In this document: piece after piece, positions 24,511 to 31,898 of the stretch
Position numbering within the stretch: position 1 is the stretch's first letter
How the letters are laid out: every line of letters starts with the position of its first letter
Origin: Planctomycetota bacterium
GTDB lineage: Bacteria; Planctomycetota; UBA1135; GCA-002686595
NCBI GenBank assembly: GCA_016872715.1
Contig: VGZD01000030.1
Span: 1-36,739 of the forward strand
Direction of reading: 5' to 3'
Length of the DNA stretch: 36,739 nucleotides
Notes under the pieces: model-generated
What the model was told of the DNA's origin: nothing
The model's database searches: none
The model's input: the letters and a program-made list of their open reading frames with translations, nothing else
Made by a program: the position numbers and the translations under genes

Positions 24511-24759
24511 GTGATCGACGAGAAGGACCGCTACTACTCCCGTCTCTCCTCCATCCCCGGGATCCGCCCCATGTGGAGTGAAGTCGGCGACTGGATTCTC
24601 CTGCGTGTCAAGCGCCCCAACGATGTCGCGCGCCGGCTCCGTCAGATCGTGCCGGAGAGCGTGGTCAGCGTGCCGCGCGCTCGCGAAGGCGTGCTGCGGG
24701 TGGTCGTCAGCGACCCGAAGACCAATGAGCGCATCGTGCGTGCGCTCGGCGGCGCCTGA
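24511..24759 (+). CDS. Small protein resembling the C-terminal domain of histidinol-phosphate aminotransferase
   Basis: An 82-residue protein from GTG at 24511, preceded by AAGAGG about 9 nt upstream. The sequence RYYSRLSSIPGIRPMWSEVG, then DWILLRVKRPNDVARRLRQI, then VVSVPRAREGVLRVVVSD resembles the small C-terminal domain of class I/II aminotransferases such as HisC (pattern: L..ipGi.p.pS..nfiL.r, then g..vR....g.lRi.vg). The PLP-binding Lys and the large domain are absent, and nothing upstream encodes them, so it cannot be an aminotransferase by itself. An in-frame ATG at 24313 exists but lies upstream of the promoter. It may be a ligand-binding or regulatory relic. Similarity is judged by eye. 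Confidence 0.6.
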   Translation: MIDEKDRYYSRLSSIPGIRPMWSEVGDWILLRVKRPNDVARRLRQIVPESVVSVPRAREGVLRVVVSDPKTNERIVRALGGA

Positions 24760-25084
24760 CGCACCGAGCCCGAGCGCTCTCCACGCATCCGCGCGGTGCG
24801 GCGGTGAGTCTGCGCGGGCGGAGGGGCATGCCGAGTCGGCGGAACTCGTGGCCTGTGCGGTCCGGGGACGACGCGGCGCGGGGTTGACACGGCCCGGGGC
24901 TGACGCGGCACTGGGTTAGCACGACCCGGGGCTGCCGGAACGCGAGCGCCGATGGAGCTCGCGGCCGTGTGGAGCGCGCGACGCTCCGCGACGACCTCCC
25001 TGCGCCGGCGCTCGGCCGAGCTTGGCCGAGCCGCGCGCGAGCGAATCCTGTCCGGCCCACGACGACGTTCCGCACTGCCCCACG
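24760..25084. other. Intergenic region with a 16-bp tandem array
   Basis: About 325 bp of very GC-rich sequence. It contains five imperfect 16-bp units at 24860-24939. No convincing gene or promoter was seen in the rest. Confidence 0.5.
24860..24939. repeat. Tandem repeat, five imperfect 16-bp units
   Basis: Units GTCCGGGGACGACGCG, GCGCGGGGTTGACACG, GCCCGGGGCTGACGCG, GCACTGGGTTAGCACG and ACCCGGGGCTGCCGGA align on a consensus close to GCCCGGGGYTGACRCG. The array is intergenic. Confidence 0.65.
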
Positions 25085-25885
25085 ATGCCCCGACGCATTC
25101 GACACCGTTATTCGGCCAAGCGCGCCGACAAGTACGTGCTGTACCAAAAGGCGGTGCAGTCGCCCGAGGCGGACATCGCGCTGATTCGGCGCATCTACCG
25201 GCGTGAGCGCGGGCGCGATCCGCGCCATCTGCGCGAGGATTTCTGCGGTACGGCGCTGATTTCGTCCCACTGGGTGCGCCGCCACCGCGAGAACACGGCC
25301 GAGGGCTTCGACCTCGATCCCGAGCCGCTCGCGTGGGGACTGGCCCACAACTGCGCCGAACTCGACCTCGCGCGCCTGACCCTGCACGAGCGCGACGTCC
25401 GCGCGCCCGGTCGCCGCCGCCCCGACGTGCGCATCGCGTTCAACTTCTCCTACTGGGTGTTCCGCGAGCGGAGCACGCTGCTCGCCTACTTCCAGACCGC
25501 GCGCCGCTCGCTCGCCAAGGACGGACTGTTCTTGATCGACCTCTACGGTGGCCTCGACGCGCCAGCCGAACTCGAGGAACGCCGACGCTGCGGCGGCTTC
25601 ACCTACGTCTGGGATCAGCACCGCTACTGGCCGGGCACGGCCGAGTACACCTGCTTCATCCGCTTCGAATTTCCCGACGGCAGCGAGCTCGAGGCCTTTC
25701 GCTACGACTGGCGCCTGTGGACCCTGTGCGAGCTGCGCGACCTGCTGGTCGAGGCTGGTTTCTCGAAGGTCGAGCGCTTCTTCGAGGGCTCCGGCGAGCA
25801 GGGCGAAGGCGACGGCATCTTCCGGCGCGGCACGCGCGGCGAAAACTGCGCGGGATGGCTGGCGTACCTCGCGGCGTGGCCGTGA
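25085..25885 (+). CDS. Class I SAM-dependent methyltransferase
   Basis: A 266-residue protein. The SAM-binding core reads LREDFCGTALISSHWVRRH (motif I with EDFCGTA in place of DxGxGxG) and EGFDLDPEPLAWG (acidic loop at the end of strand 2), then RIAFNFSYWVFRER and GLFLIDLYGG at strands 4 and 5. The C-terminal part has an aromatic-rich beta region (YWPGTAEYTCFIRFEFPDGS) typical of small-molecule methyltransferases. Substrate is unknown. The start at 25085 (MPRRIRHRYSAKRADKY) is preferred over ATG 25022, whose extra residues look like untranslated leader. Confidence 0.8.
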   Translation: MPRRIRHRYSAKRADKYVLYQKAVQSPEADIALIRRIYRRERGRDPRHLREDFCGTALISSHWVRRHRENTAEGFDLDPEPLAWGLAHNCAELDLARLTLHERDVRAPGRRRPDVRIAFNFSYWVFRERSTLLAYFQTARRSLAKDGLFLIDLYGGLDAPAELEERRRCGGFTYVWDQHRYWPGTAEYTCFIRFEFPDGSELEAFRYDWRLWTLCELRDLLVEAGFSKVERFFEGSGEQGEGDGIFRRGTRGENCAGWLAYLAAWP

Positions 25886-25895
25886 GCCCGCGCGC

Positions 25896-26354
25896 CTAGC
25901 GCGGCAACGGGGCCACGGCCGAGCGCACCACTCCCTCGCCGTCGATCTCGAGCTCCCATGGCGCGGTCGCGTGCCAGCGCACGTGATCGGGGAGGTCGAC
26001 GCGCTCGCCCGGAGGCAGGTCGTCGACCACCGCTCGCTGCTCGTCGCCCCGCTCGCGCAGCGCGAGCAGCACGAACACGCGCGGCGCATCGGCGAAGCCG
26101 CGGGCGAGCTCGCGCAGGTGCTCGCGGCAGTGATCGCAGTCGACGCGGTAGAGGACCCACAGCGCGTCGGTCGGCAGCTTGCGCGTGTCGGTCCAACGCG
26201 CGAGGTCGCTGTCGTGGATGGAGCGGCCGACCCACGTCGAGGGATCGAGGGTCGCGTGCTCGATCTTCACCGGCGCTCGCTCGGGCGCGCTCGCGCGTTC
26301 GCAGGCGCTCGCTCCGAGCACGAGCGAGACGAGCGCGGGGACGAGCGCGCGCAC
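25896..26354 (-). CDS. Thioredoxin-like CxxC lipoprotein, paralogue of the upstream fusion's tail
   Basis: A 152-residue protein starting at a GTG (26354), one nt after the stop of the MauE-like gene. The signal MRALVPALVSLVLGASAC ends in a probable lipidated C18. The mature part, WVGRSIHDSDLARWTDTRKL, LWVLYRVDCDHCREHL with a CxxC (C73, C76), and PWELEIDGEGVVRSAV, is a near copy of the C-terminal domain of the preceding protein. It may be a membrane-tethered thiol-disulfide protein outside the cytoplasm. The duplication suggests a redox pair or relay. Redox activity is inferred from the CxxC context and was not matched to a named family. Confidence 0.75.
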   Translation of the reverse strand: MRALVPALVSLVLGASACERASAPERAPVKIEHATLDPSTWVGRSIHDSDLARWTDTRKLPTDALWVLYRVDCDHCREHLRELARGFADAPRVFVLLALRERGDEQRAVVDDLPPGERVDLPDHVRWHATAPWELEIDGEGVVRSAVAPLPR

Positions 26355-26355
26355 G

Positions 26356-27438
26356 CTAGTCGCCGTGGCGCGTGGCCGAGCGCACCACGCCGCCTTCGAG
26401 CACGAGCTCCCACGGCGGAAGCTCGGGCCCCACCACCCATGTCACTTCCTTGGGCAGCGCGGCCTGTTCGCCGGGCGGCTTGAGTGTGACCACTCCCTCG
26501 GCCTCGTCCTTGTCGGTGGCGAGGCGCACGAACACATAGAGCTTGGGGTCGCTCGCGAAACTCGCTTCGAGCGTCTTGAGATAGTCCGCGCAGTGCGAGC
26601 AGGTCTCGAGGTAGAGGATCCACGTCCCGTCCTCAGGGTAGGTGCGCGTGTCCATCCACACCGCGAGGTCGGTGTCGTGGATCGACTTGCCGATCCACTC
26701 GGGCGGACGCAGGCGTGCCCAGCGCGGGAGCGAGTCGGGGAGCTTCCAGCGTCCGCTCGCGTCGAAGCTCGGCACCAGCAAGCCGTCGGCGGAGTTGGGG
26801 CGAGCGGCGGATGTGCCGGGGTTGGAATTGGGGATCTGGGGCAGCACGAGCGGCGCGGGGCGCGTGGGCGTCGTCACCGCGGCGCCGGTCGTGTTCGTCG
26901 GCGTGGGGGTGCTCGTCTGCGACTTGCGCCAGCCATCGACGAGCGGCAGGGCCATGAAAGGCGTCACGGCACCGACGAGCGCGGCGGGCACGAGCCGCGC
27001 GAGCGGCAGCGGCGCCGCGGGAATCGCCTGCCAAGGCCGCGTGAACAGCAGGAATGCGAACAGCGAGCCGTCGATCGCGAGCATCGCATAGGGCGAGAGG
27101 GTGATCGCGCCGCCGAAGCAACCGCAGCTCGTCGAGCCTTCGGCGATCAGCTTGAGCAGCACGCCGACGAACACCGTGAGCAGCGTGCTCACGAGCCACC
27201 AGCCGATGCGCGGCACGAACAGCGCGATGAGCGAGAACGCGAGTTCGATGGCGACGATCCACTGGAAGTTGAGCTGCTCTCCGAGCGCCTGCGAGAGCGG
27301 GTTCTCGCGGATGAAGAGCGGGATGTCCGCGGGCGAGCCCGCGACCAGCTTGATCAGGGCCACGCCGAGGATCCACAGCGCCGGGAGGCGCACGGCGAGG
27401 GGACTGAGCTTGGCGAACGGGCGGTCGGCGGGCTTCAT
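26356..27438 (-). CDS. MauE/DoxX-like membrane protein fused to a thioredoxin-like CxxC domain
   Basis: A 360-residue protein. Residues 15-170 contain about 4-5 membrane helices with a Cys pair in GSTSCGCFGG (C105, C107), the hallmark of MauE-like proteins that support disulfide formation in the periplasm. A Pro/Thr-rich linker (about 172-215) leads to a C-terminal domain: WIGKSIHDTDLAVWMDTRTY, WILYLETCSHCADYLKTL with CxxC (C280, C283), and PPWELVLEGGVVRSA. The layout suggests transfer of electrons between the membrane Cys pair and the soluble CxxC. It is followed at once by a lipoprotein carrying the same C-terminal domain. Start ATG 27438 precedes the first helix directly. Confidence 0.8.
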   Translation of the reverse strand: MKPADRPFAKLSPLAVRLPALWILGVALIKLVAGSPADIPLFIRENPLSQALGEQLNFQWIVAIELAFSLIALFVPRIGWWLVSTLLTVFVGVLLKLIAEGSTSCGCFGGAITLSPYAMLAIDGSLFAFLLFTRPWQAIPAAPLPLARLVPAALVGAVTPFMALPLVDGWRKSQTSTPTPTNTTGAAVTTPTRPAPLVLPQIPNSNPGTSAARPNSADGLLVPSFDASGRWKLPDSLPRWARLRPPEWIGKSIHDTDLAVWMDTRTYPEDGTWILYLETCSHCADYLKTLEASFASDPKLYVFVRLATDKDEAEGVVTLKPPGEQAALPKEVTWVVGPELPPWELVLEGGVVRSATRHGD

Positions 27439-27592
27439 GGGGCTAGGGTGAGGGCTCGAGGCGGTCGGTGCAAGCTCGAACGCGGAGCGTACGTCGCGTG
27501 TGGCGCGCGAGTTTGCGCCACTTTGGGGCGGCCTAGGTGCTGGAGGGACCGCGTGCTGGCCCGACCGCGCAGCGCCCGCGCCGCTCGTGCAG

Positions 27593-27598
27593 TACTCT
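27593..27598 (+). promoter_or_regulatory. Candidate -10 box of the TrmB-like gene (near-leaderless)
   Basis: TACTCT ends 10 nt before the ATG at 27609, with no ribosome-binding sequence between. It is identical to the box of btpA at the same spacing. Confidence 0.45.
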
Positions 27599-27608
27599 TG
27601 GCGCCACG

Positions 27609-28409
27609 ATGGAGTCGCATGCAGCCGCGCCGCGGGGCCGAGAGCCCGAGGACGAGTGTCCGGGCGAGGTGCTCGAGCGCGAACGCTGGACCCGCACTCG
27701 CGTGGGCCTCGGCGAACCCCGCGTGCGCTTCGACTGGGAAGCGGCCTTTGGTCGCAGCGCACGGCGCGTGGTCGACTTGGGCTGCGGAAACGGCCTGTTT
27801 CTGATCCAGTCCGGTTACGCGCGGCCCGACACGGACCACCTCGGCGTCGAGCTCGTGCCGCCCGCCGTGCGCATGGGCAGCCTGCGCGCTGGGCAGCGCG
27901 GACTGAGCAACGTCAAGTTCGCCTGGGGCGACGCCAGCGAGTTCATTTGCGAGCGCGTCGAACCGGCCTCGCTGGACGAAGTGCACCTCTACCACCCGCA
28001 GCCCTACTACGACCGCGCCAAGATCCCGAGGCGCCAGCTCGGCCCGCGCACGTTGCTGGCGATCTGGCTCGCGCTGCGCGAAGGCGGTCTGTTCGTGTTC
28101 CAGACCGACAACCCCGAGTACGCGCGCTACGCCCACGAGAACGCGGGGCAGCTGTTCGAGTGGCGGCCGCGCAAGGCAGTGTGGGAGGACGCGCCCGACG
28201 GGCGCACGCAGCGCGAGCGCGTCGCGCGCGCGCAGGGGCTCGAGATCTTCCGAGTCGAGGCGCGACGCCTGCCGCTCGAGCCGCGCGAGGCCGAGCGACG
28301 CGTCGCGGGGATGATGGAGCCCGATTTCGACGCCAACAAGAAGGGCTTCGACGGCCGCAGCCCACGCGGCGAGGGCGGCGGGCGGCGGGGGGCGCGCCGC
28401 AGGACTTGA
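27609..28409 (+). CDS. trmB: TrmB-like tRNA (guanine-N7) methyltransferase, divergent
   Basis: A 266-residue SAM-dependent methyltransferase. Motif I is canonical (VVDLGCGNGLFLIQ), followed by HLGVELVPPAV, NVKFAWGDASEF, and the TrmB-type strand 4 block, here HLYHPQPYYDRAKIPRRQL where classic TrmB has FPDPWPKxRHxKRRL. FVFQTDNPEYARYA matches the TrmB TDxxxYA motif. TrmB makes m7G46 in tRNA. The changed strand 4 motif means target specificity should be treated with caution. The N-terminal 40 residues and the Gly/Arg-rich C-terminus (GEGGGRRGARRRT) are extensions. It diverges from the MauE-like operon. Confidence 0.78.
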   Translation: MESHAAAPRGREPEDECPGEVLERERWTRTRVGLGEPRVRFDWEAAFGRSARRVVDLGCGNGLFLIQSGYARPDTDHLGVELVPPAVRMGSLRAGQRGLSNVKFAWGDASEFICERVEPASLDEVHLYHPQPYYDRAKIPRRQLGPRTLLAIWLALREGGLFVFQTDNPEYARYAHENAGQLFEWRPRKAVWEDAPDGRTQRERVARAQGLEIFRVEARRLPLEPREAERRVAGMMEPDFDANKKGFDGRSPRGEGGGRRGARRRT

Positions 28410-28467
28410 ACTGCGAGCCACGCGGCGGGAAAGTGCGCGCTCAAGGGCTCGGAGGGCCCACTTCCCG

Positions 28468-28710
28468 ATGGTCGACTGCAAGGACTGCCAGTGGTTCCGT
28501 TCGTTCCCCGGTGACACGGTCTGGAAGCGCCGCACCGGCTGCTACCAACCACAGCACATGGACCAGAAGCTCGCCGAGCGCGTGCATCAGGCGCAGGAGA
28601 TCCCCGGCGACCACGAGAAGCTCAACGTGCGCCGCGATTGCGGGCGCTTCGAGGCGCTGCCGCGCAAGGGCTCACTGATCTCGCGCATGCTTTCGGCGCT
28701 GCGCAGCTGA
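28468..28710 (+). CDS. Small four-cysteine protein, unknown function
   Basis: An 80-residue protein with cysteines at 4, 7, 25 and 58 (VDCKDCQWFRSF, TGCYQPQ, RRDCGRFE), a spacing that could bind zinc or an iron-sulfur cluster. The rest is charged and soluble. A GGAGGG about 11 nt before the ATG could be its ribosome site. It starts 58 nt after the TrmB-like gene on the same strand. I do not recognise the family; codon use looks normal for the window. Confidence 0.65.
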   Translation: MVDCKDCQWFRSFPGDTVWKRRTGCYQPQHMDQKLAERVHQAQEIPGDHEKLNVRRDCGRFEALPRKGSLISRMLSALRS

Positions 28711-28744
28711 GGGCCGCGCGCCTCGCGCGCTCGCCTGCCTTGCG

Positions 28745-29713
28745 TCACGCCTGCGCGGCGAGCGCGCGCAAGCGACCGAGCAGTGCTGCGCCGTCCTGCT
28801 CGCGCAGCCACGCGAGGCGCTGCTCCTCGCTCTCGACGAGGCCCCCGGCCGTCCAGTAGCGCAGGAGTTGCTTCACGCGCGCGGCGATGCCGCCGCCCGG
28901 CCACTGGTTGCGCTCGCGCATCAGGTCCGCGTAGTCGACGAGGAAGCGCGCGGCCTCGCCGCGCGTGACGCTCTGGCCGCTGAAGATCCACGGATCGGCG
29001 AGCGCGCCACGGCCGACCATCGCCAAGCGCGCGCCGGTCTCGCGGCGCAGGCGCTCGAAGTCAGCGTGGGCCACGACGCCGCCGTTGCCGCACACCGGGA
29101 TCGACACCGCGCTCGCGGCGCGTGCAATGCGCGTCCAGTCGACCTCGCGGCAGTAGCCCTCCGCGCGCGTGCGGCAGTGCACGGTGAGCATCGCCGCGCC
29201 GCCCTGCTCGGCCGCGCGGGCGAGCTCCTCGACGCGGCTCGCATCGTCGTACCCAGCGCGGATCTTGGCGCTCACGGGCACCGAGACGGCGTTCGCGACC
29301 TCGCGCACGACGCGCTCGAGAGCCGCCGGATCCTTCAGCAGCGCCGAGCCCGCGCAACCCGCGATCGCGCCCTTGGCCGGACAACCGAAGTTGAGGTCGA
29401 CGAGCGGAGCTCCGGCCGCCACGGCGTTGCGCGCGGTCGCGGCGAGGCGTTCGAGGTCGTTGCCCATCAGCTGCACGCCGACGGGCTGGGGATGGCGCGC
29501 TGGACCGATGTGGCGGCGCACGATCGCACGCGGCACCGGGGCGGCGTGGACGCGCACGAACTCGGTGAACGTCCCGCCCAAGTGCTCTGGTTGGTTGCGC
29601 GCGAGCACGAGGTCGCGAAAGCAGGGCTCGGTCACGCCTTCCATGGGCGCGAGCAGCCACGGGGCCGTGAAGGGCAGCGTGCGGGCGGCGGGAACTTGCG
29701 CGGCGGAGCTCAT
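28745..29713 (-). CDS. dus: tRNA-dihydrouridine synthase (Dus family)
   Basis: A 322-residue FMN enzyme that reduces uridine in tRNA D-loops. Motifs: LLAPMEGVTEPCFRDLVL (FMN site), PVGVQLMGNDLERL, DLNFGCPAKGAIAGCAGSALL with the catalytic Cys of GCPAK, VSAKIRAGYDD, LTVHCRTRAEGYCREVDW, VCGNGGV and VGRGALADPWIF. The wording is closest to DusC-type enzymes. The ATG at 29713 is preferred: an alternative at 29731 would lie one nt after a candidate -10 box (TACAAC). It diverges from folP. Confidence 0.92.
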   Translation of the reverse strand: MSSAAQVPAARTLPFTAPWLLAPMEGVTEPCFRDLVLARNQPEHLGGTFTEFVRVHAAPVPRAIVRRHIGPARHPQPVGVQLMGNDLERLAATARNAVAAGAPLVDLNFGCPAKGAIAGCAGSALLKDPAALERVVREVANAVSVPVSAKIRAGYDDASRVEELARAAEQGGAAMLTVHCRTRAEGYCREVDWTRIARAASAVSIPVCGNGGVVAHADFERLRRETGARLAMVGRGALADPWIFSGQSVTRGEAARFLVDYADLMRERNQWPGGGIAARVKQLLRYWTAGGLVESEEQRLAWLREQDGAALLGRLRALAAQA

Positions 29714-29732
29714 GACGAGGATCGCTGCCATG

Positions 29733-29738
29733 GTTGTA
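29733..29738 (-). promoter_or_regulatory. Possible -10 box of dus
   Basis: TACAAC on the minus strand ends 19 nt before the ATG at 29713. It lacks the final T of the common pattern. Confidence 0.3.
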
Positions 29739-29765
29739 CCCTGCGCAAGCGCGCTGCGCGCAGCG

Positions 29766-29771
29766 TAGAGT
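29766..29771 (+). promoter_or_regulatory. Candidate -10 box of folP (near-leaderless)
   Basis: TAGAGT ends 10 nt before the ATG at 29782. Same pattern and spacing as btpA and the TrmB-like gene. Confidence 0.45.
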
Positions 29772-29781
29772 CAGGGCGACG

Positions 29782-30582
29782 ATGGCGGCGGCAATCCTCG
29801 GCATCCTGAACATCACGAGCGACTCCTACTCGGACGGTGGGCAGTTCCTCGATCCCGCGCGGGCGCTCGAACACGGCTTGCGGCTCGCCCGCGACGGTGC
29901 CGCGATGGTCGACATCGGCGCGCAGTCGAGTCACCCCGACGCGGCGGACGTGGCCATCGAGACGCAGATCGAGCGCCTCACGCCGGTCGTCGCGGGGCTG
30001 GTGAGCCACGGCGTGCGCGTGAGCATCGACACGCACCAGCCCGAGGTCGCGCACGCGATGCTCAAACTCGGGGCACAGGCCGTCAACGACATCACGGCGG
30101 CGCGCGACGCGCGCCTGCTCGCGCTGCTCGCGCGCTCCTCGTGCAGCGTGATCCTGATGCACTCGACTTCGAGCGCGGCGCGCGCCGAGCGCTCCGCATC
30201 GTCGCAAGCGGACTGGATCGCGCGCTTGCTCGCGTTCTTCGAGGAGCGCATCGCGGCCTGCGAGCGTGCCGGCGTCGCTCGCTCGCGCCTCTTGCTCGAC
30301 CCCGGCATGGGCTTCTTCCTTTCGCGCGATCCTCGCCCGAGCTTCGAGGTGCTGCGGCGCGTGGGAGAGTTGCGCGGGCTCGGTCTGCCGCTGTGCGTCG
30401 GCGTCTCGCGCAAGTCGTTCCTCGGCGCGCGCCCCGCGCGCGACGTAGGGGAGCGCGGTCCCTCGACGCTGGCGGCGGAGCTGTGGTGCGCGGAGCAGGG
30501 CGTCGAGTGGATCCGCACCCACGACGTGCGCGCGCTCGCGGACGCGCTCGCCACGCGCGCGTCGATTCGAGGCGAGGCTTGA
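29782..30582 (+). CDS. folP: Dihydropteroate synthase, somewhat divergent
   Basis: A 266-residue TIM barrel that condenses 4-aminobenzoate with 6-hydroxymethyl-dihydropterin pyrophosphate in folate synthesis. Motifs: GILNITSDSYSDGGQF (usual NVTPDSFSDGG), MVDIGAQSSHPDA (usual DIGGESTRPGA), VSIDTHQPEV, AVNDITAAR, VILMHS, LLLDPGMGFF, CVGVSRKSFLG and WIRTHDV. All loops are present but the first two are unusual, which touches the pterin-pyrophosphate and pABA sites. Length is typical. The TGA overlaps a TTG start of the next gene, so the two are probably co-translated. Confidence 0.88.
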   Translation: MAAAILGILNITSDSYSDGGQFLDPARALEHGLRLARDGAAMVDIGAQSSHPDAADVAIETQIERLTPVVAGLVSHGVRVSIDTHQPEVAHAMLKLGAQAVNDITAARDARLLALLARSSCSVILMHSTSSAARAERSASSQADWIARLLAFFEERIAACERAGVARSRLLLDPGMGFFLSRDPRPSFEVLRRVGELRGLGLPLCVGVSRKSFLGARPARDVGERGPSTLAAELWCAEQGVEWIRTHDVRALADALATRASIRGEA

Positions 30583-31898
30583 GCGCGAATCAGGGCGGAC
30601 TCGGGGCGCTGCTCGCCGTGCGGCGCGAGGAGCGCGCTCAGGTGGCGCTCGCGGTCGGCGCGTTCTTCTGCGTGCTGTTCTCGATCTTCCTGCTGCGACC
30701 GCTGCGCGATGCGGCCGCGCTCGTCGGTGGGGCGGAGAACCTCGTGTACCTGTGGGCCGTGACGCTCGTCGGCACGATCGTCGCGAGCCTTGCGTTCGCG
30801 CACGCGACGTCGCGGCTGCCGCGCCGACGTTTCTTCGCGCTCACGTTCCGCAGCGTGGCCTGCCTCTGGCTGGCGTTCGTGCCCGCCATCGCGAGGGCAG
30901 AAGGTGAGCTCGCGGTGTTCGTCGCACGCTCGTTCTACGTCGTGCACGCCGTCACCAACGTGTTCCTCGTGTCGATCGTCTGGGCGCTGCTCGCCGACTC
31001 GTTCGACAGCGCGGGCGCGCGTCGGCTGTTCGGGCTCGTATCGGTGGGCGGGACGCTCGGCGCGATCGTGGGCTCGTCGACGACCGGCGCCGTGTCGCGC
31101 TGGGCGAAGTCGGACGCCGATCCCGATGCGGAGCGCACGTTCGCGCTGGGGCTCGTGTTGGCAGCCGCGCTGGTACTCGAGGTCGCGGTCTGGTTCGGAC
31201 TGGCCCTCGTGCGCCGCGGTGGGGCCGTGAACGCGGCGTCGGAGCAGCCCGAGCGCTCGCTGGGCGGGACGTGGAGCGAAGGGCTCTCCTTGGTGCTCTC
31301 GCGACCCTACCTGCAGGCCGTTGCGGCGTTCACGTTCCTGCACGGCGTGCTGCAGTCGGTGCTCGCGCTCCAGCAGAACTTCCTGGCGGCGCGGGAGTTC
31401 GATGGCAGCGCTGCGCGCGCGGAGTATTTCGCGTGGACCGAGAGTGCGGTGCAGGGCACGACGCTGTTCGTGCAGTTGTTCATCACCTCGCGGGTCATGC
31501 ACCGTTTCGGCGTGGGAGCGGCGCTGCTCGCGCTCCCCGCATTCGGCGTGCTCGCGCTCTCCGTGCTCGGAGTGCACGCGGCGTTGGGGCTGGGCGCGCT
31601 CGGGCTGCTGACGATCGCGCTGGTGTTGTGGAAGGCGTTGAGCCACTCGTTGATGAGGCCGGCGCGCGAGTCGCTGTTCGCGGGCCTGGAGCCGCGCGAG
31701 ACGTACAAGGCGAAGAGCTTTCTCGACACCTTCGCGTTCCGCGGCGGAGACGTGGCGAGCGCGTGGCTGCAAGGCACGGCGGCGCTCGGAGTGGTCGCGC
31801 TCGTCGCGCTGCCGCTGGCGTGCGCGTGGGGAGCGCTCGCGACGTGGCTCGGGCGGCGCGCGAGCGGCCCGTCGAACGGCGCGCTGTCGGATCGCTAG
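30579..31898 (+). CDS. MFS-type / nucleotide-antiporter-like membrane transporter
   Basis: A 439-residue protein with about 12 hydrophobic helices. The helix 1 region VGAFFCVLFSIFLLRPLRDA and VSIVWALLADSFDSAGARRLFGLVSVGGTLGAIVGS resemble bacterial members of the ADP/ATP antiporter-like branch of the major facilitator fold. No substrate can be named. The start is taken as TTG at 30579, overlapping the folP stop as TTGA; the open frame continues upstream inside folP in another phase, and a first helix begins soon after, so a start near here is needed. It ends in a CTAG shared with the convergent hydrolase gene. Confidence 0.75.
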   Translation: MSANQGGLGALLAVRREERAQVALAVGAFFCVLFSIFLLRPLRDAAALVGGAENLVYLWAVTLVGTIVASLAFAHATSRLPRRRFFALTFRSVACLWLAFVPAIARAEGELAVFVARSFYVVHAVTNVFLVSIVWALLADSFDSAGARRLFGLVSVGGTLGAIVGSSTTGAVSRWAKSDADPDAERTFALGLVLAAALVLEVAVWFGLALVRRGGAVNAASEQPERSLGGTWSEGLSLVLSRPYLQAVAAFTFLHGVLQSVLALQQNFLAAREFDGSAARAEYFAWTESAVQGTTLFVQLFITSRVMHRFGVGAALLALPAFGVLALSVLGVHAALGLGALGLLTIALVLWKALSHSLMRPARESLFAGLEPRETYKAKSFLDTFAFRGGDVASAWLQGTAALGVVALVALPLACAWGALATWLGRRASGPSNGALSDR

